This document shows positions 42,601 through 57,600 of a stretch of DNA of 64,000 nt, one piece after another. Made by a program: the position numbers and the translations under genes. Where the stretch lies: positions 60,764,230 through 60,828,229 of the forward strand of contig CM051516.1 in the NCBI GenBank assembly GCA_028015205.1. The letters run 5' to 3'. Every line of letters starts with the position of its first letter. The first letter of the stretch is position 1. The stretch is from Mytilisepta virgata. Taxonomy: Eukaryota > Mollusca > Bivalvia > Mytilida > Mytilidae. The notes beneath the pieces are model-generated. The model was not told where the DNA came from and made no database searches. It saw only the letters and a list, made by a program, of their open reading frames with translations.

Positions 42601-45600
42601 TAAGTTAAGTGATTGAAAGTTTTGTGCTAGGTCTCATAAATAATAAAAAATAAGAAGATTTGTAACGCTGTTTTAAAATATATTACATCAAACATATACA
42701 TGTAAGACAACTACTTCTGTTATTGTGTTTCTTTTATCATTAGTGTAGGTCAAAATCAGGGGCTAATGTAACTCAAATTTCAGCCTATGTAATGTGACCT
42801 TGCTATTTAGGCTAATGAAATTTTCTTTTTTTAAGAGAACATTACAATGGTGGTCGATGACTGATGTCAGTAGTATCCATGACAACAGTGCTTGTTGTGA
42901 GCTAGGTGAATGTACTGTATATGTATATTGCTATAGTCAGTCAATGTGTTTTAAAACTTTTTTTTCTACCACTGAACTAAAATTCACCTGACAAGAACTT
43001 AAAATTTTTGCTGTGTAAAGTGAAATACTTAAGTACACAAAAATTCTTACAGGTAAAAATGATTGCAATTCACAATTACAAAATTAAATATTTTTTTGTT
43101 AAAATGGCTGCAGATACAAGGGACTGTACAAACACAGGTATACAGAAAAAAAAAATTTCAATGGAAATCCTGTTATAATTCTGACAACCATGAGAAATCT
43201 TAGTATCTGGGACCTAGAATTTATATATTAGTATATGTTATGCCATCCCTCTGTTGTTAGTGGTTATTAACAGAAAGGTGTACACATGCCGCTAAAAATA
43301 ACTCAACATGCGGACTACCTCTGTCGTGGTTTTTGATGGAGCGCTCAAAGATCGTGACAGAGGCTCTTTCTCCTTCCCAGGCGTGCTATTTGATCTAGAG
43401 AATTCCTTGATGGATTTGACAGATTTTTCATCCGTTTTTCTTTCTGCCTGTTCAGTTTCTTGTTTCTCCTTTGCTTCTTTTTCTGCGTTTTCCTTTTCCT
43501 TATAAGAAGGGCAATAACATTTTATTGTTTGTTATTTGTACCCCCAAAACATTATCTAACGACAATTTCAAAGAACAAAACTTTTGATATGCTCAACAAA
43601 TGTTTCCTTTTACATACTTCATTTAAACTAAACGAATTTAACATCTAAGCTAACAATTTACCATTCAATCATATCTACAGGGTTACCACACTTTTCTGAA
43701 CAAAATATTCCTCCAGATTTTCTCCCATTTTCTAGGGCGATAATTAAAATGATTTTGTAGTTATTCTACATACTAACAAACCTTTTTATGATGCACAAGT
43801 CATGAATAGTTTCGCCCTTTCAAAATTCGTTACAATGCAAAATGAGTCCCATTTAATACTACTTAAACTCATTACGGAACTTGCCGGTCTGAAGTTGTTT
43901 AGGGATGAAAAAAATGATCAAAGGGAGTTAACTATTTTATCTAATGACTCCCAGTCTACAAATTTCAAGTGTTTATCCAGTTTTTAAATTTAAAAGACAT
44001 TTTATGCCGGAATTTGTGAAATTTAATTCCTGGGTTTTGATCAATGTGTGGGAACCGTGTATCTAAATTTGGACATTTACTAACAACAAACCAAAACGAA
44101 AAAAGTAGGCTCTGTTTAAACAAAATTCCTTACTCGACTATCATTAAATCACTATGAAAATTTATTTCTCAATTATTCATTTTCGGATCATAAGAAAGCA
44201 ATAATTTGGTTCTCAGATACTGCTGTGTCAGGAATAAGTGTACTGACGGTACAGCATAAACAGAAATTTAACTAAATAAATGCCAAATTTACTGCTATTT
44301 TCCACTTATGAAAATTTGAGACCCATTAACGTGGCTGTTGTTTTATAATGGAAATAAATTTCACCACAAGTTTTTACGATAGTTAAGAGAACTTCACATT
44401 TCAAACACATAAACAGTAGATATATCATCAGACAAAATTGGAGAATTTACATTGTAAACTGAAGGATACAGATAAATATGCTTCATGTCTTTCGTAGTAT
44501 TCTTAATACAGAAAAAAATGTCACCTTAATACACTACTTTGTCCTTGACGTTATTTACTTTGAAAAACAAGTATCTGACAACCAGAAAATCAATTTTATA
44601 TTACACTGAGCCCACTTCTTTTAAAACTATAAAAAGTCAAAGTCAAACTTTCAAACAACAGCATATAAATATCTGTAAACTTACTTTAAGGGTTTCTTTG
44701 GTATCAGCAATATCCTCAATTCTGGGTGTTTCTTTTTCTTTTTTATCCGCTTCATTAATAACATCTTCGTCCTTTTTATCAGAAACTGTTTCAGATTCAT
44801 TTGTCTCTTCTATTCTTCCCATTTCTGATTTCTGGATTTCAACAACAGTAGTTACAGGAGGTTTATCTCTATCTCTTGGCTAAAATTAATCATATTATTA
44901 TAATTATAAAAGCATTCAAACATACTTAAAAACACAATCATAAATAAATATTCAAATTAACATAAGTTTGTTATCTGCATTTTCTGTTTAAACTAAAGGC
45001 TCAAAAGAGCCTGTATCGCTCACCTGAATTTAACTTGTCCACCTTAAATATGACTAAAAATCTAAGTGTAACAGTCAATTTGGCTGGTTTATCCATGGGG
45101 TCCTATGTTAAACTAAGTTTGGCTATGGCAGTTATCTTGGTTGACAGTCTGGGACATAATTGTGAAAGAGGACCATTTAAGAACCATTGCTGCCAAGTCT
45201 GGTTCCAACTGGACATGCAGTTTCATAGAAAATTTTTCTATTTTAGTCACAGCAGCCATATCCGTCGGAAGTCGGGGATGCCGGACATAATTTTGGAAGG
45301 GGGCAACCCAAGGACCATTCCACAAAAGTTTGGACCCAATTGGCCAAGTGGTTTCAGAGGAGAACATCTTTAAAGGAATTTTTACTATGGATGCTATCTT
45401 TAAAGGGCAAAAACTCCTATAAGGAGTCAATTAATGATTTTGGTCATGTTGACCTAATTGTAGATCTTACTTTGTTGAACATTTTTGCTGTTTACAGTTT
45501 GTCTTATCTATAATAATATTCAAGATAATCACCTAAAATAACCCAACAAAGGGCTGACCGATTCGTCTGAAAATTTCATGGCAGGTAGATCTTGACCTGA

Positions 45601-48600
45601 TGAACATTTTTTACACATCAGTTTTGCTCTAAATGCTTTAGTTTTTGAGATATAAGACAAATACTGCAGTTTACCCCTATGTTCTATTTTTAGCCATTTT
45701 GGTCGGCAGGCGGGGCATCGGACACGTTTTTTTAAACTATATACCCTAATGATGCTCGTGGCCAAGTTTGGTTCCATTTGGCCCAGTAGTTTCAGAAGAG
45801 AAGATTTTTGTAAAAGTTAACGTATGACGATGGACAATGGCGGAGTACGACAAAAAACGGACGACAATAAGAATTCATCATGGTGGCCATATTAGTTGTC
45901 CGACCGTGAGCTAAAAAGGAGACTGTTCAACTATAAAAAATGTATTTGTGTAATCAGTCATAATTTGACAAATCATGTTATTAATTATTCTAATGATAAG
46001 TAGGAATTTCTTATATTTAATAACAATCAAATTAACAAGTTTCTATTTTTTCAACTCAAAGAGATATTTTTTTTGAAAGCAACAAAAAAAAACTTTAAAT
46101 CAGATGATAACTCCTTCCTGAATGTTAGAATGCCTCCAGATTTGAATTACAGATGACCCATATACAACTTAATAATGGCATATTATAGTCTTATGATGCA
46201 TGGATGGATGGATGAATTATTGTTTAACCTCCAGTGGCAACCAGGTGCATATCAGGACGAAAAACATGTTACGATCATGAATATGATCCCTGTTTTGTAC
46301 TAGACCCACATGCTGAGTGAAATTTTTTATGTGCTAACTCATGAGGTAACTGTAACAGGAAGACATATCACCCCACTTGGACACATTATACTGACTCCAA
46401 GCGGACCTGTCGATCTTTACTCTTACTCCTAGACACCAATAATAGTATCATCTAACATTTACTGAGCAGATGATGTCAATGTAGTACCTTATAAAATTAA
46501 AACTTTACCTGATTTGCCTCTGAGGACTGTTTGTTCAATTCATTCTGTTTTTCTGAAAGCAGATTCACAGAATAATCAATTTAATGAATATATGAAAAGT
46601 AAAAGTATTTTCTATATTTTATTTTCACTTCAAAGATTTTATTTACCACCAATGCACTGCAATGCTAAAACAGAGGAAATTTCACTTCAAAGATTTTATT
46701 TATCAACAATGCACTGCAATTCTAAAACAGAGGAAATACATAAAGTGGTACAATATGATTAAAAGATTAAAATGATAATTAATTCTTTGAAATACTGTGC
46801 CAGAAGCAAGATGACCCAGAAAACCCCCTTTCAGTTAATTGTTCAGTAACAGGATATTGTAATTATTGCAATATTGCATACATTATGGTTTTTCCCCATA
46901 CAAAACTCCAGAGAAATATATGATTTACTAAGAAGACTATTATCTAAACAAACATTATGGTTTGTCCCCCATACTAAACTCCAGAGAAATATATGATTTA
47001 CCAAGAAGAATATTATCTAAACAAATATATTGATGTTGATTATGACTAGATCTGAAATGAAGCAGCATAAAACCTGCTTTAGAGGTCACCTTTATATAGC
47101 AAATCACTTTCCGAAACTGTGAAAATATACCTGTCATAAACAAATCTTGTAAAATTAACCTCTCTATAAACAGCACCTATTAATAAAGGGAACATAATAC
47201 CCTTTAAATTTTTTAAAGATTTTGACACAGAAAATATTTGTATTAAATAAACAAACTTCTTACCTGTTTCAGATTCTGAGCTTTCTCCTTCGCTACCTGA
47301 GCTGGACGTAGATGATGTTTTATTGACGAGATGTGCTTCTTCCAATGCTGACCTTTCCTGTTCCACATTCTTTAATATAACATTTTGTTTCTGATCTACA
47401 CTCATACGGGTTACTGAACTCCTAAAATAATTCAAATATCACTCAATTAACTTATTGTCTTCGTCAAACCTTGCTTATTTTCTGAAACAGTCATATTTTT
47501 TCTTTTTCCAATTATTGAGATATATTTTTCTTCCCATTTTACTATATGAACAAAAGAACTTCTTAAACTAAAATCCCTTTCTACATCTGAAAGCATGCAG
47601 TTGGACAGAAAAGGATTTTATTTCTGATTAAACTTTTTTCGTGTAATTTTTTTTATTGTTTCATTTTCAATACATTTTAAAAGTAAGCAAGGAAGAACAA
47701 AATATATTTTATATCATTATGTAGGCATCCATTTCAAATGAAAATAAAATAAAGCGTTATTTGGGAAACTGAATACACGTATATTAACATAATAAAAGGC
47801 TGTTATGAAATCGACAACAAGCATGCAATAACTCTACCTAGATCGTCTTACATAAAAATATGTACTATTAAATATAATACTTTATTGTATGTTTATATTA
47901 AAATGAATCTAAAACTCTATTGAAATAAATCAGCACATCTGTACTGTTATGCTTAAAAGAATGTCTGACTGTTAACTTACAACTTTTATAAAATATCTAC
48001 AAAGCATTAGATCTAGAAATAACAGTGCCTATAAGCTGTGTCAACATTGCTTCAAACTGAAATCAGCCGGACTAAACCAAGACCTCTATAATTGTGTAAT
48101 AAACATGACATTCAGCAGAAATTTCAATTATCATACAGCTGTGGCAGATAGGAAAACATGCATCAGCAGTGTATGCAAAATTGACTGGGCCGACAGATCA
48201 TTTCCAGCAAAATATCCATTGGTCCAGTAATTTACTGGACCGACAGATCATTTCCAGCAAAATATCCATTGGTCCAGTACTTTTATCATAAATTCCTCAC
48301 TTGATATCCAGATATAAACCCTGTATTTATATAATCAGTGAAATGAGTCATTTTCCTTTAACAAACAAAAAAGAAGAATCATGAACGTGTGTTTCTGAAA
48401 TGCATTATTTAGTGTACCCGTACTTAACTCCTAAATATTCTTTGACTGGTATGGGGAAAATAGACCATGATAGACCAAATAGGTTGCACTGATGATAATA
48501 CAACTAATTCGGGCTAATCAAGCCTTATTTGGTCCAGTTAAATTGGTCATGACATCGTACCTATATTCAGTAAAATAAATTAATTTAAAGTAGACTGCAT

Positions 48601-51600
48601 CAGTCAATTATAATGTAGGACAGTAATCAAATGACCATTTAAAAGAAATTTAGTTATTATTTTGAAACCTCAATTCACTGCACTGAAGTAAAGCTAAATT
48701 ATAGTTCAGTACATGAAATCAGTCTTAAAATATTCTTTGTTTGCTGTAGCCATACCCATACTTAGCAGGGTTGGGTAGCTAGGTAGGCATATTTTTTTTT
48801 GGAAATTATATTGATGATTAAATTCATGAACTCAAGTGAAAAAAACATAATTTATGTGACCCTACTGATATTGGAAATTAAAAAAATAATTGTCACTTGC
48901 AAGGTCAATAAAAATATTTTGGTTAGGACAATTTTAGGAGGGGAGGGGAGGGGTGGGCAGGCTACAGCAAACAAACCCAACTTTAATTCAGGCCTGAATG
49001 AAATAAAAAATCTTCAAAACAAATTGTTCCAGTTTTTTCTTGACATTTAAAATAATTTACTTCTCATTCTTAAACCTCTTTATTATTAATACATCGCTAA
49101 CACTGCATGAGTCAGACATCTACAGGGTATACATATTAAAAAGATTCAGGTTTAACTACATGTAAATAGCTCTCCAAAGATCAGTTGCCAACATATTCTA
49201 AGAACCCTATGTTACCTGAAATCCATGTTTGTTCATTTATACCATCATGAAAGTATCAACCTAATCATATAAATCTTATAATAAACCTGCCTCAACTTCT
49301 ACCAATCCTCAACTCCTAATTAACGTAACAATTATCATACCTGCCAGACATCCAAATATGTGTCTCTCCTTAGCTAGATCATTAATGTGCATGTTAGAAC
49401 CTCATTTAAAAAAGTAATTTTTGAAGAGTACAATTCAATTTAAGTGTTAAATTTAAATAGATTTGGAAAGAATATTTCAAATTGTGTAATTAGCTAACAT
49501 AGAAAAATTAAACAGCTAACAGTTTTCAAATTAGTCGCAAAGATCACTGAAAAGGGGAAAAAAATAAAAAGTTGTTAATATCGCAATCAAAATATCATGC
49601 CAGAAAAGAAAGGGGCATCATTCCAGACAGGGGAGCTAACTTTTATACCTGTGATCTTCATCGTTATGTGGTTCTTTGGCATGCCTATTAGATGACACAA
49701 AATATTATTTATATAAAAACATGCACCGATTATAAACTTGTCTGACTGACAAGAAAAAAAGTTTTTTCTTTAAATATCATGCTTAAGGGGTAATGACTAA
49801 TTCAGGAAATTAATATTAAAGTTAGAATATAAATATAATAGAAAACATAACCTATAGGTTACAAACCAAACTGACAGAATTCAACAGCTCATGAAATTTA
49901 CATTATTATCACATTTTGAGTCAAAAGATCAATATCGACATGGGAAAATCCTTGTGTGAACAAAATGAACTTTCCAAATACATGCATTTCACCCTGGTGT
50001 TATAGATTTCAAGGGAAAATAAAGATATTTAGGAGACAGGACTGAGAATGTGTAAAAATTATGTAATCCTGAAAATCATTTAATTTTAAATGATTTACTT
50101 CTTTTTTTTTACCCAATTTCATTTAAATTCTTTAAGTCATTCTTAAAATCAACGAACTAATTATTTTCTTAAGTGCTTGTTATATTAGTACATGTTAAAC
50201 ATATCATTAATTTAAAAGCCATTTTATCTAAATGAAAAAAAATATGAAATTTATTTAAATAGGTTTTTCATGTACTACAATAATTTTTAAGAATGAAAAA
50301 TCCTATTCTTACCTGCAACAGCCCATAATTAAATAACATCAAATTCCTCAGGTAAATTTCATAGGTGTGCAAACATTTTGATGCATGGCCAAGTTTTACC
50401 TGTAGCTGACTTTTTATCATTAGACCAAAACAAAAACAAAAAGTGAAATTCACGTTATGTCTTTTTCAAGGTTCATTTCACTATGTGTATTGTCAATGAA
50501 CGTAATTATGAAAAATTGTCCAAATTTTCACAGGAACATCTGTGTAGAATATGAGAATTCTTATTATCTAATTTTGAATATTTAAAATGCCATAATACAA
50601 TTATATTATTACCCATTATAGGAGATTTAAAAACTTCATTTTTTTTCACGTAAAGAAAAATTTATTAATATAACGAATTTATCTGTCAAATCTGCAAATT
50701 CTAATGATTTTAAATTCCCACTTACTAGTATTTAAAAATAAGAAAAAAAACAAACAATGACAATTTGTTATAAATTTTCAAACAAGCAGTTTATGTTTTG
50801 AAACTCCTTTTCATTAAAAACCATTAACAGGCATTAAATATTTTTCACAATGAGACAAATGTTTACGATATTAACTTAATTGTCATGATTGTATACATGA
50901 TACATGTAACTAAATATAACTGCTGGTCAAACATGAATCATACGTTTGATAAAGTAGTGTTTGTGTGACATGTTTGTCAGAGTCTGCATTTTTTTACTTA
51001 CGTTGCCAACACAACAACCGTATCTTTATTTTATTGTGTATATTCAGGTGACTGTGGGTAGAAAGACTATTGTTCAAAATATAACATTTTAAATATACAG
51101 AGCCAAAATTTTAAATCTTGCTCGAGTGACTTGTATTAAGGCTTTCTTTCATTTATTAAATCATTTATTTATCCCCATTTGTTTGTTTCTACAGAAATTG
51201 AGTACCACATATAACAAATAAGAGTTTTAATATTTTAGACAAAACCATTTCCTCTAAATTGGAAAATAAAGACATTAAGATACAGCTTGAAATTTATGGG
51301 GAAAAAAAGTTAAATTAAAACTGGTAAAAACAAGAATATATGTGTCATATGCCTACAAACACCTAAATCATGATCAGTCAACTATGACATTTAGGTCATG
51401 ACACTCTAATCTAAATTTTAAATAGATCCCATCTTACCGTATTTAGTGACGAAGTTTCATGTTGATATGCCACCTACTTCCAATTAAACTACCCGCAATC
51501 TAAACTTAAAACCTAAGGTGGGAATTTACATATGGATGGAAACACAGACCAAAACACTATATACCCTGCTGTAAACAAAGGCCGGGGTTAAAATTTTTTA

Positions 51601-54600
51601 CAAGTTAAAACTTTAATAAAAGTTTTATACCAAGATAGTTTGTTAAATAAACCCTAATTTTACAGATTACCACTGTACGTACAATAAGAAATGGTAGTTG
51701 TCTTCGTTAACTAAAGGGAGATGTTTGTAATTGTCTCCCTTTGATCCGAAAGGCTAAAGGGAGGCTATTTTATTATCTCCCCTCAGTTATTTGGTTGTGA
51801 CAAAACAATGACGGATATTTCTCATTAAACAAGAGGCTCAAGAGAATTGAGCCTGTATAGCTCACCTGACAGTCCCAAAATCAATCTATTTTATTTCAAG
51901 TGAAACTTTTAATGGACCTTTCATAAATGTTTTATACCAAGTATCAGTTAATTTGGCTATATGGTTTCATCAGAGGAGATTTTGAAATTTTGACCAATCA
52001 AAAATAAGAATTCATCATAGCTGCCATATTAGCTGTCCCACCAAGATGAAATATATGCAAACTTTATAAAGGTCCTTCCACAGATGCTTCATACCAAGTT
52101 ACAGCTCATTTGGTTTTGCAGTTTCAGAAAATTTTATTTTTGAAATTTTGACCAATCAGAAATAAGAATTCATCATTGCGGCCATATGAGTTCTTTGACT
52201 GGAACAATATATGCAAAATGTATCAAAGTCCTTCCTTGCTTCATACCACAAAGTTTAAGCTCATTTGACTTAGGGATTTCAGAGAAGAAGATTTTTAAAA
52301 TTTGTCTCATCAGAAATTAGAATTCATCATGGTGGCCATATTAGTTGTCCGACCAGAACGAAATATGCAAACTTTATAAAGGTCCTTCCATATATGCTTC
52401 ACACCAAGTTTCAGTTCATTTAGCCTAGGGGTTTCAGAGTTTACAGACGGGTGGACAGATGGACAGGCGACAGATACCAAGTGATGACAAAAGCTCAAAT
52501 TGCCCTTTGGGCCAGGTGAGATAAAATGAATTTTTAAATTTTTTAGTGATAATGATAATTGAAATAATTTTCTGCAAGAATAAATAAAATCTGGTTACAA
52601 ATCTGTACAACCCTTTGTTAATATTAGTAAGATCCTAAATTAATATAATGTAATTGTAAGTAAGATTCTAAATCAGAGAAGGAAATATGGAAACGTATAA
52701 TTATGACTTGTCCATTTACAAATCAGAGTAAAATCATATATCTTTTTTCTCCAAGTTTATGTATACATTATATACATATAGTAGAATAATTTTCATTGTA
52801 ATGAATTCATTTTCTTCTAGTTTGAAATTTGCAGAGGACACCATATTTTGTTATTCGAAATCTTGTAGTTAAATTCATAACGATACAGTCAAACCTGCTT
52901 TAGCGACCTCCCGTATTAAGCAATAACCTGTCTTAAAATACCATCATTTCAAATTCCCTTTGTAGCGCATTCTATATAAAATTAACCTGTAGTCTTTAGT
53001 GACCATAATTTTTCTCACATAAGAAAGGTTTGACTGTACTTATATTTAGTCAAATACTTAAATCTTATGTTGAACTATACAGATGAAAACCATCAGAAAT
53101 GGTATCCCACAATATATAGTGATGCTCAGTAATCTCCAAATACTAATAAACAAGATCTTATAATTATCCTGAAAATTTGTATTATCCACTAGAAAAAATA
53201 AAGTAAGATCTTGAAATAATCCTGGAAATTTGCATAAACTGTACACAATATCTTCACATCAAGTTCTAAATTTAAGGTTGCAAATTTATATACAATCCAC
53301 TTTCGAAAATTTGTGAATGAAATGAATTGGTTATGAATATCTTAACACGTCAAATTCAAAGCTCAACGTTGTATGTTAATGAAACTGATATCAAACTTTC
53401 AACACAGAGTCATTTAGAATCCATCTCTATACTGATGATATACCAGCCTCAGTGACACATTAATTTTGTTAAGTGTGCTTCTCATTTGTTACATAACACT
53501 ATAGCCCTTGTAAGTACTTGGATCAAGTGATCAACATATATATGATAAAACTCTTTAGAAAATTCCGAAGTCTGCAAATTCAAAAAAAACTTTGTAAATT
53601 CTACATTTATGTCTTTCCCCTTTAAATGTTAAATTTCTAACACTCAGCTTTTTTGAGCTTCCACTTCTTAGTCAAGAAACCCTCCATTGGTAATTTGGGC
53701 ACATAACCACAAATGTTAAAAAAAACAGCCAAAAAATACTAACAATCATAATGACTTATCCAGCTCAAAAAAGTCCAGAATACTAACAGACCAGTTCAAT
53801 ATAAAGCTGACAGATACAACCAATAGAACTGAAGAAAGTCCAGAATGCTGACAGGCATAACCATTAAATGTCTCAAAAGAAAGTCCAATATACTGACAGA
53901 TATAATTGTTCAACCATATTAAGGACTCGATAACAACTGCAATACACATAAAACAAATAAGGTTCTTTAAATGCTGGAATTATTTAAATTAACATGAACA
54001 GAAACAGTATCAGACATGTTTCCATGTTTTGCATTCGTTGAGCAGAGAGGATAATCGAACATAGTACAAATATGTGCAGTAATTATATTGTAGATGATAT
54101 TATCAATTCATCTTTTTCTGATACAGATGCTTTCACTCATGGGTAGTTGCATAGTCAATACAAAAAAGTCCAAAATACAGACAGGCATAACCATTCATCT
54201 GTCTCAAAAAAGTCAGATATACTGACAGACAGAACCGTTCAACCATCAATACAAAAATGTGTGAGTCTTCCAAGGAAGACATGTGTCGCCTGCGGATGTC
54301 AATTTTTACAAAAGATATTAAAATTTTCTAAAAATGAAATATATATGTACACCTGTGCATTAAGGTTAATTCACAGATAAAGTTTAATCAAATTCGTTAG
54401 AGCAGTTCTGGACTAGTTGAAGTTTTCCCCCCCCCCACTTTTTTGCAAAAATGTCAATTTTTAAAAAAAAATTAAAAATTTTCTAAAAATGGAATATATA
54501 CGCACACCTGTGCATTAAGGTTAATGCACAGAGAAAGTTTCATCAAATTCCTTCGAGTGGTTTACGAGTAGTTGAGGATAGAAGAAAAGTGTGACGACGC

Positions 54601-57600
54601 AAGACGAAAGATAGTGATCCCTATGTGTCGACCAAGCGTTCCGCAGGCGACACAAAAAAGTAAAGAATGCTGACAGGCATAACCACTCCTCTATCTCAAA
54701 TAAGACCAAAACTGCGTCGCAGCATTTAATTCATTTATCAGCAAACTGGATGTGGCTGCACAACAGATCCAAAAAATATTTTACACCCTAAAACTCAACA
54801 TTATCAAGCTGCAGACAAATAATAAAATCATTCCCTTCTGTAGAAGCCAAGAAAACTTTCACGAAAGTTTCCTACCAAAGGTCTTTCAGAAAATTGCACT
54901 TCTAAATGTACTTTCAAGTTATGAAATACCTCTTCTTGCCTAGACTTTAAGAATTGAATATAGAAATAATGACAAACAGCTCGTACTTTACCAATATTCT
55001 ACAATGTAACACTGAATCACTCCTATACATGACAAGAGACACACAATAAATACAGTATAATAGCAACAGGCTGTGGACTTTCTATGTATACTATACTATC
55101 AAAACACTAGCAGCAATAAACTGTGTAATGCATGGGTGAAAGTACAGAAAGTGTCAACATTCCGGAAATTTGGGAAGAATCCAATATTTTTAAATATTTT
55201 TATAGGAATATATAGAGACTAAAATGGTCAAAATCCGAAAATCTTTCAGGCACGGTAATGAGGGAAAGGGAATAAATCTTTTGCTTATCAAATATTTTTT
55301 TAACAAATTTTTATCATGCTATCAAGCTCTTGGCAGAATAAAACATTATTTGTAAAGCCTAAAAATTTTATTTCTTTAAATAAATGGAGGAGAATGCCTT
55401 TAATTAAATCCATTTCAATATATATGAACAGACTACTAGTAAATATTGTAAATGTTAAGCATTCTGATTTCAAGAATTAAACAGAAAATTGGCCAATGTT
55501 TTTCTGAAACTTAATATTCCTTCTAAATAATTTAATTACATAACTTTTCATATGATGATTAGATATTTAACAATTCAATTCTTTCTGTTCTCAAAAGAAG
55601 ACGTTCTAAATCTGTTAAGAATTTAAACAATGAAAAACACCCAACATAAAGCTCTGTGCTATGTATTACATGTTAAGCTATAATTAACATCTAGGTTTAG
55701 CAGAAAGCTAAATTTAGCAATCAGTGTATAAAATGAAAGTAAAACTAAACCTTTGGGAATCACTCCGGCTGTAAACAATAAAGCAGTTTATAACAATTAG
55801 TAAAGCACAGGAGAGGGTGGGGATTAAACTAAAAGGTCAAAGGTCAACTGAAGTCATCACAGATTTTACACAATTCCAGCACAATTTTATTGTGTTTCAA
55901 TGATTTTACTCATTAACTATAATGCCTGTAACATTGCAGTATTTTTTCTTATACCAATGAGGTAAATATCTCAACATCATTTAAATATCATGTTTTCATA
56001 GGAAACTAAGTTATTTTTCTTATCTAAATCTTTACATTTTACTTTACATTATTAAAAATACAAATTCTAATGCAACATAACATATAACGTCCTTTTTGAT
56101 TGGATAACGTCAAGCGTAAAGTCCACAGTTTACAGTCGGAACCATTGACGACAACGTTGCACAAACGCTTTTGACGTTTCCTGTTTACTTTTTATTCTAT
56201 TTTTTAACGTTTAACGGAGGTTGCATTAGAATGGGGATAACTGTATTGTATTTTATCAGTTGCCGACGTAAACCAATGGTTTTACCATCGCAAATATCCG
56301 TTTACCTGGCTCCGCTACGTGTCGCCAGGTAAACTCAATTTGCGACGGTAAAACCAGCGGTTTACGTCGGCAACTGATAAAATACAATACAGTTATCCCC
56401 TAATTTGAAAATCTATGTACTGACATTCAGTGACCATATTTTCTGAAATCCTGAAATAAAATGCTTTTCTACTATCATTAAAGAACTGGATATAATCAAT
56501 TCTTATAAACTAACACAATTCGTTTTAAGTTATTGTAAAAACCATGCTAATTTCCTTTAACATAGATACGTGTTATTATATCAAGTAAAATAATGTGTAC
56601 AGTGTATATGTTTCTTACTACAGTGTTGTGTAGTGCACTTTGTGTAAACATTTGTTGCATTAAAATAAATTTTTTGTTCAGACAAAAAGAAGCTAATTTC
56701 TAATTTCAAAAGAAAGACACAACATTATTACAACAGCTATAGAATTAGCGAAAAAATTTAATCATTCAGAAATAAAATCTAGCATTCCTATCAAATATGC
56801 AAGATGTGCACACTCACACCAAGCATGCAAAACTTTGAGCAAAATATTTGACTTCAGTGATGTGTTTTTCCTCAATCTAAGTTTGAGTTGTGTCCCTTTT
56901 CACAAGTTATGTTAGTAACCATGCATTATTCTATGAATGTGCCCTATTTTGTTTATCTTCACTACTTTACAGGGGCATAGGTCAGACCTATTTACAGATT
57001 GGGTGTGTATTGGTGTAAACATAGACTAGCAATACACAAACACACTACAAGTATACATACCTTCTCTTGCCATGCTGGTTTCTGAGAGGTATAATTTCAT
57101 TGGTTTCATTTTCTTTATCTTTCAACTGAAAAAGTATAATAATTTGACTTTGTAAGATTTCATTTAAATATATGTTTCAGAAACTTCATTTGTGTTGCCA
57201 AGAAAGCAATTCTGCTAATGGGATCAGTCTTTATATCAACCGAACTTGAACACTGCAATAATTTGAACTAGCACTGCTTATAAATTTCTAAATTAATTTT
57301 GCGGTCAAGCATTTTCATATCAAATGAATTAATTCCCTGATGTTCAGTATTACTATTTACTAAATACTTATTGTATTCTATTCTGTAGATATCCGTTTTG
57401 CTCAATAACTTAATACAATATGTGTTATATTGAAATAAAATGCTCCGCTGGGCGCAGCTAGATACGACCGCAGATGTCGAACCCTGAATAGTTGGGGCAA
57501 TTATGAACACAACATTCAAGCTTGATACAATACTGAATTTGGATTGTGAATAAATATTTGACACAGCATAGGTTTCTGGCACAGAATGAATGTTGTCTAA

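Noticed and set aside
45035..45777. ORFs of 82-112 codons on both strands
   Set aside because: They fall inside pearl-like element copy D, and other copies of the family do not keep them open.
46195..46480. ATGGATGG run followed by relatively GC-rich sequence, possible repeat or exon
   Set aside because: No second copy in the window, and no splice-bounded ORF in phase with the gene.
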